From Glutamicibacter sp. JC586 (GTDB taxonomy: Bacteria; Actinomycetota; Actinomycetes; Actinomycetales; Micrococcaceae): a stretch of 64,000 bases of DNA. The notes under the pieces are model-generated. The model worked only from the letters and a program-made list of their open reading frames with translations, was not told the origin of the DNA and did no database searches. Below are positions 7,471 through 15,862 of the stretch, piece by piece. Positions within the stretch are counted from its first letter, which is position 1. Each line of letters opens with the position of its first letter. The stretch is from contig NZ_VHIN01000017.1 in assembly GCF_009805585.1 (NCBI RefSeq), positions 186,001-250,000 of the forward strand, written 5' to 3'. Both the position numbers and the translations under genes were made by a program.

Positions 7471-9149
7471 GTAAGAAGTTCACCGGAGTAGGCGTCAGCG
7501 CCGGACGTGTCATTGGACGCGTCCGCCGTATGCCTGAACCAATCCTCGCACCAGCGGATGGTGCGCCACTGCCAGCAGGCGTGAGCGCTGAGGAAGAAAC
7601 CGCACGGTTGACCGAAGCCTCCAAGGCCGTGGCCACCGGGCTGAAGGAACGCGCAGCGCTGGCTACCGGCGACGCGCAGGCCGTACTGAAGGCCACCGCG
7701 TTGATGGCCAGCGACCGTTCGCTGCTTAAGTCCGCCACCAAGCTGGTCACCGGTGGAACCTGCGCAGAGTCGGCCATCTGGGAAGCTGCCGACGCGGTCG
7801 CCACCCAGCTGACCGCTCTGGGCGGTTACATGGCAGAACGTGCCGGAGACGTACTGGATGTGCGCGCCCGCATCGTGGCCGAGCTGCGCGGGGTCCCTGC
7901 CCCAGGCATCCCGGATTCGGATGAGCCATTCATCCTGGCTGCCGTAGATCTGGCCCCAGCGGACACTGCCACCCTGGACCCAGCCAAGGTCCTGGCCCTG
8001 GTCACCTCCGATGGCGGACCGCAGTCGCATACCGCGATTATCGCCCGCTCGCTGGGCCTGCCAGCGATCGTTGCTGCACCAGAAACCACCGAACTGGCCG
8101 ACGGAGACCTGGTCTTTGTTGATGGCATCGACGGACAGGTTGTCACCGACCCATCCGAGGCCGAAGAACACCTGGCCACCACCTACGCCAACCGCGAGGT
8201 TTTGCCAGATTTCTCCGGCACCGGCGAACTCTCCGACGGCTACCGCGTTCCACTGCTTTCCAATGTGGGTAGCGGCGAGGACGCACAGGCTGCGGCCGCG
8301 GCCGGCGCCGAAGGCGTGGGCCTGCTGCGTACCGAGTTCTGCTTCTTGGGTAAGGACAAGGAACCAACCCACGAAGAGCAGGTGGCTGCCTACGGTGCCG
8401 TCTTTGCTGCCTTCGCGGGCAAGAAAGTTGTGGTTCGTACCCTGGATGCCGGGGCCGATAAGCCACTGCCATTCTTGACCGACTCCTCCGAGCCAAACCC
8501 GGCACTGGGTGTGCGCGGTTACCGCACCGATCTGACGAGCCCTGGGGTCCTAGAGCGTCAGCTCAAGGCCATCGCTCAGGCCACCAGCGAGCACGAGGCA
8601 GATGTCTGGGTTATGGCTCCGATGATCTCCACTCCTGCCGAAGCGCAGGACTTCGCCGAAATGGCGAAGGCTGCTGGTCTGGCTACTGCCGGAACCATGA
8701 TTGAGGTCCCCTCCGCTGCTGTTCTGGCCGGACAGATTCTGCAGCGTTGTGACTTTGTTTCCATTGGCACCAACGACCTGACCCAGTACACCATGGCTGC
8801 TGACCGTCAGCTGGGCACCTTGGCCGAGCTGAACGACCCATGGCAGCCAGCGGTACTGCACATGGTCGCCGCAACCACCGCTGGAGCCCAGAGCGCCGGG
8901 GGCAAGCCGGTGGGCGTCTGTGGTGAAGCTGCTGCTGATCCAGCCTTGGCTGTTGTTCTTGTGGGCTTGGGTGTGAATACCCTCTCCATGAACAAGCGCG
9001 CTTTGGCCCCGGTCTCTGCGGTACTGCGTACCGTGGACTTGGCCAATGCTCAGCGTCTGGCGAAGTTGGCTTTGGATGCTCCTTCGGCCGAGTTGGCTCG
9101 TAGTGTAGTACGCGCTGAGCTTAGCGAACTAGACCGCTTTGGCCTGTAG
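7467..9149 (+). CDS. ptsI: PTS enzyme I (phosphoenolpyruvate-protein phosphotransferase)
   Basis: A 560-residue cytosolic enzyme that takes phosphate from phosphoenolpyruvate and passes it to HPr. The swivelling phosphohistidine lies in GGPQSHTAIIAR (H188), and the PEP-binding barrel carries VRTLDAGADKPLPFL, GLLRTEF and IGTNDLTQYTMAADR. Length is normal for EI. It overlaps fruA by four bases, so in this organism the general PTS component is produced together with the fructose transporter; fructose may be the main or only PTS sugar. Confidence 0.95.
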   Translation: MSKKFTGVGVSAGRVIGRVRRMPEPILAPADGAPLPAGVSAEEETARLTEASKAVATGLKERAALATGDAQAVLKATALMASDRSLLKSATKLVTGGTCAESAIWEAADAVATQLTALGGYMAERAGDVLDVRARIVAELRGVPAPGIPDSDEPFILAAVDLAPADTATLDPAKVLALVTSDGGPQSHTAIIARSLGLPAIVAAPETTELADGDLVFVDGIDGQVVTDPSEAEEHLATTYANREVLPDFSGTGELSDGYRVPLLSNVGSGEDAQAAAAAGAEGVGLLRTEFCFLGKDKEPTHEEQVAAYGAVFAAFAGKKVVVRTLDAGADKPLPFLTDSSEPNPALGVRGYRTDLTSPGVLERQLKAIAQATSEHEADVWVMAPMISTPAEAQDFAEMAKAAGLATAGTMIEVPSAAVLAGQILQRCDFVSIGTNDLTQYTMAADRQLGTLAELNDPWQPAVLHMVAATTAGAQSAGGKPVGVCGEAAADPALAVVLVGLGVNTLSMNKRALAPVSAVLRTVDLANAQRLAKLALDAPSAELARSVVRAELSELDRFGL

Positions 9150-9165
9150 ACCATTAGAATTTATC

Positions 9166-9180
9166 TGAAACAACGTTTCA
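9166..9180 (+). promoter_or_regulatory. Perfect palindrome ahead of ptsH, candidate FruR operator
   Basis: TGAAAC-AAC-GTTTCA is an exact 6-bp inverted repeat in the 52-base ptsI-ptsH gap. A near copy lies at the fru promoter. This suggests a second regulated promoter or a roadblock that tunes ptsH separately. Binding by FruR is inference. Confidence 0.5.
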
Positions 9181-9201
9181 TCTAAACCTGAAGGAGCCAT
9201 C

Positions 9202-9480
9202 ATGGCAGAACGTACCGCAATCATCGGCAGCCGCGTCGGTTTGCACGCCCGCCCGGCAGCGATCTTCGCTGAAGCTGCAGCAGAACTTCCAGTTGAGGTC
9301 ACCATCGCTCTGGAAGGCGAGCCAGCAGATGAGGCAATGGACGCATCGAGCATCCTGTCCCTGATGGGCCTTGGTGCAGAGCACGGTACTTCCGTGGTTC
9401 TTCGTGCAGAAGGTGAAGGCGCAGAAGCTGCCCTTGACCAGCTGGTCACCATCTTGGAGACCGACCACGACGCTGAGTAA
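9202..9480 (+). CDS. ptsH: Phosphocarrier protein HPr
   Basis: A 92-residue protein that carries phosphate from enzyme I to FruA. H15 in RVGLHARPAAIF is the phosphorylation site, and DASSILSLMGLG around residue 45 is the second conserved block (a serine there is the regulatory site in Gram-positive HPr, though HPr kinase is often absent in actinobacteria). AAGGAG lies eight bases before the ATG. It is the last gene of the operon, followed by a strong terminator. Confidence 0.95.
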   Translation: MAERTAIIGSRVGLHARPAAIFAEAAAELPVEVTIALEGEPADEAMDASSILSLMGLGAEHGTSVVLRAEGEGAEAALDQLVTILETDHDAE

Positions 9481-9498
9481 TTTTTAGCTCAAGAACTC

Positions 9499-9531
9499 GG
9501 GGAACAAGCTGTGGCTTGTTCCCCGTTTTTT
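9499..9531 (+). terminator. Intrinsic terminator of the fru-pts operon
   Basis: An 11-bp perfect stem (GGGGAACAAGC/GCTTGTTCCCC) with a four-base loop is followed by GTTTTTT. This is a textbook intrinsic terminator 19 bases after ptsH. Confidence 0.95.
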
Positions 9532-9542
9532 GTGCTCAATTT

Positions 9543-9577
9543 ACTGATTGACAGAACTCAATCAGTTAGCGGATGAT
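9543..9577 (+). promoter_or_regulatory. Promoter with overlapping palindromic operator for the MFS gene
   Basis: ACTGATTGA-CAGAAC-TCAATCAGT is a perfect 9-bp inverted repeat at 9543-9566. A consensus -35 (TTGACA, 9548-9553) lies inside it, and a -10-like GATGAT follows at 9572-9577 (18-base spacer). A repressor bound to the palindrome would block RNA polymerase; the arrangement is typical of TetR- or MarR-controlled exporters. No regulator gene lies next to it. Confidence 0.6.
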
Positions 9578-9606
9578 GATACTTACGCACTAACGTAGGA
9601 GTTTGC

Positions 9607-10911
9607 ATGAGCGCGCTCAAGACCTCCGCGCTGCGCCTCATCAGGCCCTTCGCCGTTCGCGATTACGCCCTGCTGGCCAGCGCCCTTGTTTTCTCGACTT
9701 TCGCCGCCGGCATGTGGACCGTCGCCATGGTTTATCAGGTACGTCGCCTGGACGGCGGACCGGTAGAACTCTCCATGGTCGCCACCGCCAACGCCGTGGG
9801 ACTGCTGTGTTTTGTGCTTTTCGGTGGCATCATGGCAGACCGCCATTCATGCCGTCGCATTGTGCTGCTGGTAGAAACCTTCTCCTTTGCCCTAATGGGC
9901 ATCACCGCACTTCTGGCCATTTCCGGCGCTCTGGAACTATGGCATCTGATGGTCACGGGATTCTTCATGGGCGCAGGCTCAGCATTCTTCTATCCTGCCT
10001 ACTCCGCCTTGCTGCCCAAGATGTTGCCCAGCGATCAGTTGCTGGCCGCCAACGGGCTGGAGGGAACCGTGCGCCCGGTGGTGCATACAGCTTTGGGGCC
10101 GATGACCGCGGGATTCCTAGTCGCAGCGCTCTCACCAGCGCACGCCATTATTGGCGTGGCTGCGGTACATTTGACCGCCTTGCTGATGCTGCGCAGGATT
10201 CCCAACCGGGAGGCCTACAACGCGGTAGCCGTCGCCGAAGGCGAAGCGAAGCCTGGCATAGTCCGACAATTGCGCGAGGGCGTTGGGTACACCGTACGCA
10301 CTCGCTGGCTGTTGTGGACCCTCTTATTTTCGGTCATTTCCGTGTTCACTTTTATAGGTCCTTTTGAGGTGCTGTTACCGTTCATTGTCAGCGACAATCT
10401 GCACGGCGATGCGAAACTTTTCAGTTTTGCGCTGGCCTTCTTTGGCGTTGGCTCAGCGCTGGGTTCATTACTGATTGCCTCGGCTAAATTTCCGCGCCGC
10501 TATTTGAGTTTGATGACTGCTTGCTGGTGTTTGGGCACTTTGCCCTTGGCCTTGGTGGGCTATGTTGATCAAGCGTGGATGCTGTTCATCATCCTCTTGG
10601 CATTCGGTATCACCGATGCGGTGGGCATGGTCATTTGGGGCACACTGTTGCAGCGAAGAGTGCCCAGCCATCTGTTGGGTCGAATTTCCAGCCTAGACTT
10701 TTTCGTGTCGTTGGCACTGATGCCGCTGTCCATGGCAGCCGCCGGCCCGTTGAGCCAGGTCCTAAGCTTGCAATCGATTTTTATCATCGCCGGCCTTGCT
10801 TCACCAGTATTTGGCGTCATTGCGTGGTGGATGGGCAAATTTGCTCGCGATGAAGTGGAACATCCGTTGCTCAGCGATCCCGTTACTGTGTCTGAAGGTG
10901 AGATTCGATAG
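9607..10911 (+). CDS. MFS transporter (EntS/enterobactin-exporter-like)
   Basis: A 434-residue inner-membrane protein with about twelve hydrophobic segments. The start has TAGGAG five bases upstream. The motif GGIMADRHSCRRIVL between helices 2 and 3 is the MFS motif A variant (GxxxDRxxRR) seen in the EntS/MFS_3 group of exporters. Substrates of this group include siderophores and drugs; which one applies here cannot be read. The gene stands alone under what looks like a repressor-controlled promoter, which fits an inducible efflux pump. Confidence 0.8.
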   Translation: MSALKTSALRLIRPFAVRDYALLASALVFSTFAAGMWTVAMVYQVRRLDGGPVELSMVATANAVGLLCFVLFGGIMADRHSCRRIVLLVETFSFALMGITALLAISGALELWHLMVTGFFMGAGSAFFYPAYSALLPKMLPSDQLLAANGLEGTVRPVVHTALGPMTAGFLVAALSPAHAIIGVAAVHLTALLMLRRIPNREAYNAVAVAEGEAKPGIVRQLREGVGYTVRTRWLLWTLLFSVISVFTFIGPFEVLLPFIVSDNLHGDAKLFSFALAFFGVGSALGSLLIASAKFPRRYLSLMTACWCLGTLPLALVGYVDQAWMLFIILLAFGITDAVGMVIWGTLLQRRVPSHLLGRISSLDFFVSLALMPLSMAAAGPLSQVLSLQSIFIIAGLASPVFGVIAWWMGKFARDEVEHPLLSDPVTVSEGEIR

Positions 10912-10993
10912 CTGCCAATAGCTGATATCGATTTTTCGACTCAATCGGGCAGAAGCCTGTACTAAACGAGCTTTCAACGGCAAGACTAGAAAG

Positions 10994-11743
10994 ATGAGCC
11001 GACGAATTACTCACTGGATCATGTTTTCACTGTCTTTGATCGGGTTGGCAACCCTAGTGTCCTGCTCCGCAACTACCGACCAGCAAACATCCGCGCACTC
11101 ACCCGACCCGAGCCACGAAGAACACGTAGATTGTGCGGTCCTACGCTGTGTGGCACTGACTTTTGACGATGGCCCGGACCAATTCACTGAAGAACTTTTG
11201 AATACTCTGAAGTCAGCTCAAATTCCCGCGACGTTTTTTCTCATCGGAAGCAAAGTAGAGAAGTACCCCGGCACGGTACAGCGCATGAGCGCAGAAGGCC
11301 ATCAAGTGGGAAGCCATACGTGGGATCATTCGGATATCACCAAGTTGTCCGGTGACCAGCTGGATCAGCAACTGATACGCACCGACACTGTTATCAAGAA
11401 GCTAACCGGTGACAGCCCCAGTGCATTTAGACCACCGCTAGGGCATCACGATGTTGCCCACAATAAGCTAGTGCCCTATCCATTGATTCTCTGGGATGTT
11501 CACAGCCACGATGGCAGGCTCAAAGAATCAAACAAGATCGTGGATGCCGTAATGGACGCCATTCAACCAGGCTCCATTATTCTGATGCACGACACCCGTC
11601 AGGTCACAGTGCACGCGGTTCCCGAACTCTTGGCGCAGCTGAAGTTAAAGGGATACACACTTGTTACCGTTGATCAGCTCTTTGATGGGAATTTGAGGAT
11701 CTCCACGCCCTATTCGTCGGCGCCGCGGGAACCCAAACAATAG
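10994..11743 (+). CDS. Polysaccharide deacetylase (NodB domain) lipoprotein
   Basis: A 249-residue secreted, lipid-anchored protein. Residues 1-24 form a signal peptide that ends in the lipobox LVSC. The NodB domain starts near 52 with ALTFDDGPD (catalytic aspartate and first metal aspartate), followed by SHTWDHSD (two metal histidines) and FRPPLGHHD, and ends with LILWDVHSHD and MHDTRQ. CE4 enzymes of this type remove N- or O-acetyl groups from peptidoglycan or other cell-wall glycans. It is monocistronic and faces the gene at 11762. Confidence 0.9.
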   Translation: MSRRITHWIMFSLSLIGLATLVSCSATTDQQTSAHSPDPSHEEHVDCAVLRCVALTFDDGPDQFTEELLNTLKSAQIPATFFLIGSKVEKYPGTVQRMSAEGHQVGSHTWDHSDITKLSGDQLDQQLIRTDTVIKKLTGDSPSAFRPPLGHHDVAHNKLVPYPLILWDVHSHDGRLKESNKIVDAVMDAIQPGSIILMHDTRQVTVHAVPELLAQLKLKGYTLVTVDQLFDGNLRISTPYSSAPREPKQ

Positions 11744-11761
11744 GGCACGAAGTCATACCTG

Positions 11762-12193
11762 TCAGGGGGCCTGCTCCGCGTAGAGCCGCAGTTGATCCAG
11801 TTTGTCCCCTTCACTTTCGCGCACGTTCGCGGCAAGCGCCTCGCACTGTTCGATGCTCAAATCCGGATTGATGATCGCTACCTGAAGCACCACTTCGGTG
11901 TTTCCCGCGTCATCTTTCAGGTCATATCGATAGGACAGGCCATCTGGATTTTCTGATGTGTGCAGGATTAGCAGTCGGTTCTCTATCAGATCGTGAACCC
12001 GATACACCCGCTCATGCCCGGCGACTCGATAAACCAGGTTTGTCCCCACTTTGAGTTCAGGTTCATCTGAATGCATGGAACCAATCCCATGAATCCATAA
12101 GGGAGCAGCTGCCCAGTCGGTCAGCAACTCCCACACACGGCGCACCGGCAAATGGATAAGAACGGTGCTTTCAAAAACACTGAACTGGCTCAT
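11762..12193 (-). CDS. SRPBCC (START-like) domain protein
   Basis: A 143-residue protein with the helix-grip pattern of the SRPBCC superfamily: ESTVLIHLPVRRVWELLTDW at the start, then LKVGTNLVYRVAG and YRYDLKDDAGNTEVVLQV, and a long C-terminal helix (SIEQCEALAANVRESEGDKL). Such domains bind small hydrophobic ligands; many are called polyketide cyclase-like without known function. No partner is suggested by the neighbours. Confidence 0.75.
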   Translation of the reverse strand: MSQFSVFESTVLIHLPVRRVWELLTDWAAAPLWIHGIGSMHSDEPELKVGTNLVYRVAGHERVYRVHDLIENRLLILHTSENPDGLSYRYDLKDDAGNTEVVLQVAIINPDLSIEQCEALAANVRESEGDKLDQLRLYAEQAP

Positions 12194-12250
12194 ACCCGAA
12201 TAGTTGCACTCAGGTCGAGTATTGGGAATAGCTTTCAGAAGATTCGTGTG

Positions 12251-12290
12251 GACAAAAACGGCACCAAGCAGTTGTGATGCTTGGTGCCGT
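12251..12290 (-). terminator. Intrinsic terminator for the gene at 12309
   Basis: A perfect 13-bp stem (12258-12270 with 12278-12290, seven-base loop) is followed on the minus strand by GTTTTTG. It lies 19 bases after the stop of the acidic hypothetical gene. Confidence 0.9.
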
Positions 12291-12308
12291 CCAAAGTATT
12301 ACCGGTGT

Positions 12309-12677
12309 TTACCAGTCTTCATCAACATCGGCTTCGGAAACGCCCAGCTCGGGCTCCTGCTCTAAGTCAAAGTTGTACCAAGCTTCGGTGAAGTCGGCCA
12401 TCGAGTCCAGCGCTTCCTGAGCATCGCCGTCCAAAGCTTCCAGGGCTTCGGGGGTGTTCAGCACCGCAGTCACCGCAACGAACGGGTGATGCTCGAAGTA
12501 GTCGGTTGGGGTGGCGTTTTCGTTGAAGGTCAGGTTCTCACTCTGGGAAAAAAGTTCGACGTACTGAGCCACTGCCTCAGGCAGACGGCTAAGGTTAATG
12601 CCAGTCAAGGACTCATTGTAGATTTCAGCAGTAGCATCTGCCCACTGCTCAATGAGCTCTTCGCTCATCATTGCCAT
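12309..12677 (-). CDS. Small acidic hypothetical protein
   Basis: A 122-residue, strongly acidic protein with no signal peptide or membrane segment and no family I recognise. The ATG at 12677 (MAMMSEELIEQ) is chosen because AAGGTGG lies eight bases before it; a GTG four codons earlier would overlap that site. The C-terminus (LGVSEADVDEDW) is acidic. A strong promoter-proximal ribosome site and a classic terminator suggest a real monocistronic gene. It lies downstream of, and in the same direction as, the TPR/AAA operon. Confidence 0.7.
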   Translation of the reverse strand: MAMMSEELIEQWADATAEIYNESLTGINLSRLPEAVAQYVELFSQSENLTFNENATPTDYFEHHPFVAVTAVLNTPEALEALDGDAQEALDSMADFTEAWYNFDLEQEPELGVSEADVDEDW

Positions 12678-12811
12678 CTGATTATCCACCTTGTGGTTGG
12701 GGTTTATTGCAACATGTAGTTCGGTAGCAATTCATCATATTTCGTCAGGCCGAGCATGCCAAGACAGAATCTTCAGATCGCTTGTGATCTTTGCAATCAG
12801 TGAAATCTGAC

Positions 12812-14416
12812 TTACTTGTACTCGTCAAGCTCGGTGATCTCGGGTAATTCTGGCATTGGTGAAAAACTGAAATTTTCATGGGTTGGACTAGGCAATTGAG
12901 TTGGCAAGACCTTGTCCATTTCTTTGGGCTTCTCATTGACTGAGTCTTGTGAATTACCCGCAGGCGCCGGGACCTCACCAAGCAAGGCAAGAGACGCAGA
13001 GAATGCCACGAGTCCTATCAGCAAGTGCAGTCCAATGAAGTACAGCCCACCCACATTGCCCCGGAGTAGTGCAAAGCCCCGCGATTTTGCTGACGCACTG
13101 ACTGCAAGTCCGTAGGCGAAGGCGTTGTTCTTGAAACCCAACCGTAATTGGCAATAGGCCAAGATCCCAGCGATGGTTAACAGACCAACACCTATCGAAC
13201 CCAGCGGCACCGCTGCAATTTGGCTGGGGTGAGCCATACAAACCACGAAAAGAATCACCTGTACGACTACCAGCAGTACTCGTTTCCAAAATCCGGCTGC
13301 GTACCCTCCACTCAGGCGCACCAGATAGATTCGCCGTGCTTCGCGATCTGTCCGATCTTTTGGCGGCCCGGAAACCTCTCGGAGAATCAGTGCCGAGGCC
13401 ACCCTGCCCAGCACAGCGCTGAGAATCATGAGGGTAGCTCCGATCAGCGGAACAAAGCAGCCAGCTATAGCTCCGAGCACCGCTACGCCCCAACTGATCT
13501 GATAGCACCTAAGAGCTTTACCTAGCGTAGGGAAACGTGCGTGAATATCGTTGAGGTAACCGGATGGAAGTAATTTCTTGGTTTTTTGATCAGTGGAAAT
13601 ATTCCACCAAGCGAACAGTCCTGCACAGGCCAGAAGCAGCACAATAACCACGATGCTGCCCACAACGTTGGCGCCGAATCCGAAAGAAGCGACGGTCGCG
13701 AGTCCGGGCACAAATACCCACCACCGGTTCGCATAAACCGCCTGTTTTTCAAGGAAGTTCTCCGCGTAGTCCTGATGCAACTTTTCATTCATTGGGTCAC
13801 TGGCCAGCATGCCGCGCAGCAGTTGGCCGTGATCGCCCACAACTTTGTGCCCATTCTCAATATTGCCAGCGGAGCGCAACAGGCCCTGATGATGTGGATC
13901 TATGCGCAAACCAGTTTCCAGAAAATGCAGAGCACTGCGCTGGTCACCGGCTACATCCGCGGCCAACGCAGCACCCTGATAAAAATCCGGATTTTCCGGT
14001 TCCAGTTCCAGCGCATGTTCGGTAGCTTGGCGGGCTAGGATTCGCTCGTCATTGTTCTGGACATTTCCTAGCAGGATCATGCCCAGCAGATGATGTGCTC
14101 GCGCATACTCTGGAGCTGTCGCGATAACTTGATGAATCGTAGCCAATGCTTCGCCTCGTCGACGCTGCCCCGCGAGAGCCACAGCAAGCTGCTCGCCAGC
14201 TATTGGATGCTCAGCATTCAGCCCCAGCGCCGCACGCGCTGTGGCTTCGGCTTCGCCCCACTGTTCTAGATTCAGATGGCATGCCGAATAGAGAATCCAA
14301 AATTCGGCAAACTGCTGATAATCATTGAGATTGTCTTTCAGCAGTGCAATGGCCTCAGCTTCTCGGCCTGTCTCCAGGTGGTGTGCGACTCTGGTGTGAA
14401 GGAGGTCAAAATCCAT
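12812..14416 (-). CDS. TPR-repeat integral membrane protein
   Basis: A 534-residue protein. Residues 1-210 are tetratricopeptide repeats (for example EAEATARAALGLNAEHPIAG and ATEHALELEPENPDFYQGAA), and the C-terminal half has about seven hydrophobic segments (from roughly 228 onward) followed by a polar proline-rich tail. TPRs bind partner proteins, so the cytosolic half may dock the AAA+ ATPase encoded 21 bases upstream, and the membrane half anchors it. I know of no characterised homologue. Confidence 0.75.
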   Translation of the reverse strand: MDFDLLHTRVAHHLETGREAEAIALLKDNLNDYQQFAEFWILYSACHLNLEQWGEAEATARAALGLNAEHPIAGEQLAVALAGQRRRGEALATIHQVIATAPEYARAHHLLGMILLGNVQNNDERILARQATEHALELEPENPDFYQGAALAADVAGDQRSALHFLETGLRIDPHHQGLLRSAGNIENGHKVVGDHGQLLRGMLASDPMNEKLHQDYAENFLEKQAVYANRWWVFVPGLATVASFGFGANVVGSIVVIVLLLACAGLFAWWNISTDQKTKKLLPSGYLNDIHARFPTLGKALRCYQISWGVAVLGAIAGCFVPLIGATLMILSAVLGRVASALILREVSGPPKDRTDREARRIYLVRLSGGYAAGFWKRVLLVVVQVILFVVCMAHPSQIAAVPLGSIGVGLLTIAGILAYCQLRLGFKNNAFAYGLAVSASAKSRGFALLRGNVGGLYFIGLHLLIGLVAFSASLALLGEVPAPAGNSQDSVNEKPKEMDKVLPTQLPSPTHENFSFSPMPELPEITELDEYK

Positions 14417-14437
14417 GCGGTGCCTTCCCGGCTTGGA

Positions 14438-15697
14438 CTACAGAAGTTTTCTGGATACCAAATAGTCGGCGAGTTCGTCGTAACGACCATTTTCGTTGCT
14501 AAACCGCACCACGTTCCGTGCAGATTCTAGCCACGGCAAGGTTGATGGCTTCACTTCTTTCAACGCCACACTGATGTGTGACATATCTACCGGTAACACT
14601 TCATTACGTTCAATGGATTGCATCATAGCTTTTTCGGCCGCAGTGGTGCACAGATGCTCTAAATCGGCTCCGGAGAAACCATCGGTTTGCGCGACGATCG
14701 ACTTCAGATCGATACCGGCAATCGGCCGGCGCTCCAAGTGGTACCGAAGAATGGATTCGCGGGCGGGTTCATCCGGAGCGGTTACCAAAACGGCACGATC
14801 AAGGCGTCCGGGCCGTAGCAATGCCTCATCTAGATCCCACGGGTGGTTGGTCGCGGCCAGAACGTAGAGCCCATCATTGTTGGAGGACAGGGAGTCCATT
14901 TCCATGAGCAACTGATTAACCATCTGACGTAGCCATGACGCGCTACCGGTCAACGAACCTCGTCTAAGCCCAAGGGCATCGACTTCATCAAGGAACAAGA
15001 CTGTTGGCGAATTGCTCCGAGCCTTATCGAAGATGGCTTTGATGTTTTTCTCGGTCTCGCCAATGTGCGAATCAAGAATGTCGGTCATCGTTACGGCCAT
15101 GAAGTTAGCTTGTAGCTCACCGGCAACGGCCCGCGCAACGAAGGTTTTTCCGCATCCCGGAGGGCCGTAGAGAAGCAGTCCGCCACGCAGTGATTTGCCG
15201 AAGGCCTTAGCGATGGCCGCGTTGCGCATGGGCGCTAAGAAGGACTCATTGAGTCGGTCCTTAACATTCTGCAGGCCGCCCACGTCCGCCAGGGTGATGT
15301 GCGCTCCTGTTGGTTCCACTGGCGCGATAGTCTCGGCGCTTGAACCCATCTGGATTTGGGGCTCTGCAAAGGGAGCCGGCACCGACGGATCGAATTGTTG
15401 TGCTGCGGCGTCCCAATCGAAGTCAGACTTTTCGGTTGACTGCGGCAGATTGGCCGTTGCCGACTGAGATGTTGCGGCAGGAGCGGCGTTGCCTAATAGC
15501 GCAGCGCTCACCTGTGCCAACAATTGCAGGGCGGAGGCATTACCCGGATCCTTTTGGATCACCGTGTTGATATGTCCTAATGCTTCGCCCGAGCGGCTAG
15601 CTGCATGTAGTTGTTGGGCCAGGTGAAGGCGCAACTCGTGTTCCTCAGGTGCGGCCTCGACGGCACGCATAAGGCTAGCGATCAAAGGATCATTCAT
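14438..15697 (-). CDS. AAA+ ATPase with N-terminal TPR-like region (Cdc48/FtsH-type module)
   Basis: A 419-residue single-ring AAA+ protein. Residues 1-70 form TPR-like helices; the ATPase module begins near 134 (DVGGLQNVKDRL). Walker A is GPPGCGKT, Walker B is VLFLDEVDALGLRRG, and ATNHPWDLDEALLRPGRLDR holds sensor 1 and the arginine-finger region typical of classic AAA proteins. No protease domain is present. ATP-driven remodelling of a protein partner is the likely role. It is the first gene of a two-gene operon with the TPR membrane protein. Confidence 0.85.
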   Translation of the reverse strand: MNDPLIASLMRAVEAAPEEHELRLHLAQQLHAASRSGEALGHINTVIQKDPGNASALQLLAQVSAALLGNAAPAATSQSATANLPQSTEKSDFDWDAAAQQFDPSVPAPFAEPQIQMGSSAETIAPVEPTGAHITLADVGGLQNVKDRLNESFLAPMRNAAIAKAFGKSLRGGLLLYGPPGCGKTFVARAVAGELQANFMAVTMTDILDSHIGETEKNIKAIFDKARSNSPTVLFLDEVDALGLRRGSLTGSASWLRQMVNQLLMEMDSLSSNNDGLYVLAATNHPWDLDEALLRPGRLDRAVLVTAPDEPARESILRYHLERRPIAGIDLKSIVAQTDGFSGADLEHLCTTAAEKAMMQSIERNEVLPVDMSHISVALKEVKPSTLPWLESARNVVRFSNENGRYDELADYLVSRKLL

Positions 15698-15766
15698 CTG
15701 TAAGAGCTCCGTTGGTGCAAATTGGTGCTGGCAAACTTCATCTGACTACTGCGCCGTTTAAGGCAC

Positions 15767-15798
15767 CCAACGGATATCGCGTAAACGATACCCGTTGG
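15767..15798. terminator. Imperfect hairpin between the AAA operon and the TPP enzyme gene
   Basis: CCAACGG (15767-15773) pairs with CCGTTGG (15792-15798), with a further TATCG/CGATA after one mismatch. It lies 64 bases downstream of the TPP enzyme stop on the minus strand. There is no U-run on that side, so terminator function is only probable; the rest of the gap (15698-15862) should hold the promoter of the AAA operon. Confidence 0.4.
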
Positions 15799-15862
15799 AA
15801 TTATATGATTATTTTTTGCTCTCGCCCATGATTAGACGCGAGACGTGACGCCCTCATGCGAT

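Noticed and set aside
6984-8372. A 462-codon minus-strand open frame
   Set aside because: It is antisense to fruA and ptsI, which have full catalytic motifs; it has no family signature and reflects high GC at third positions.
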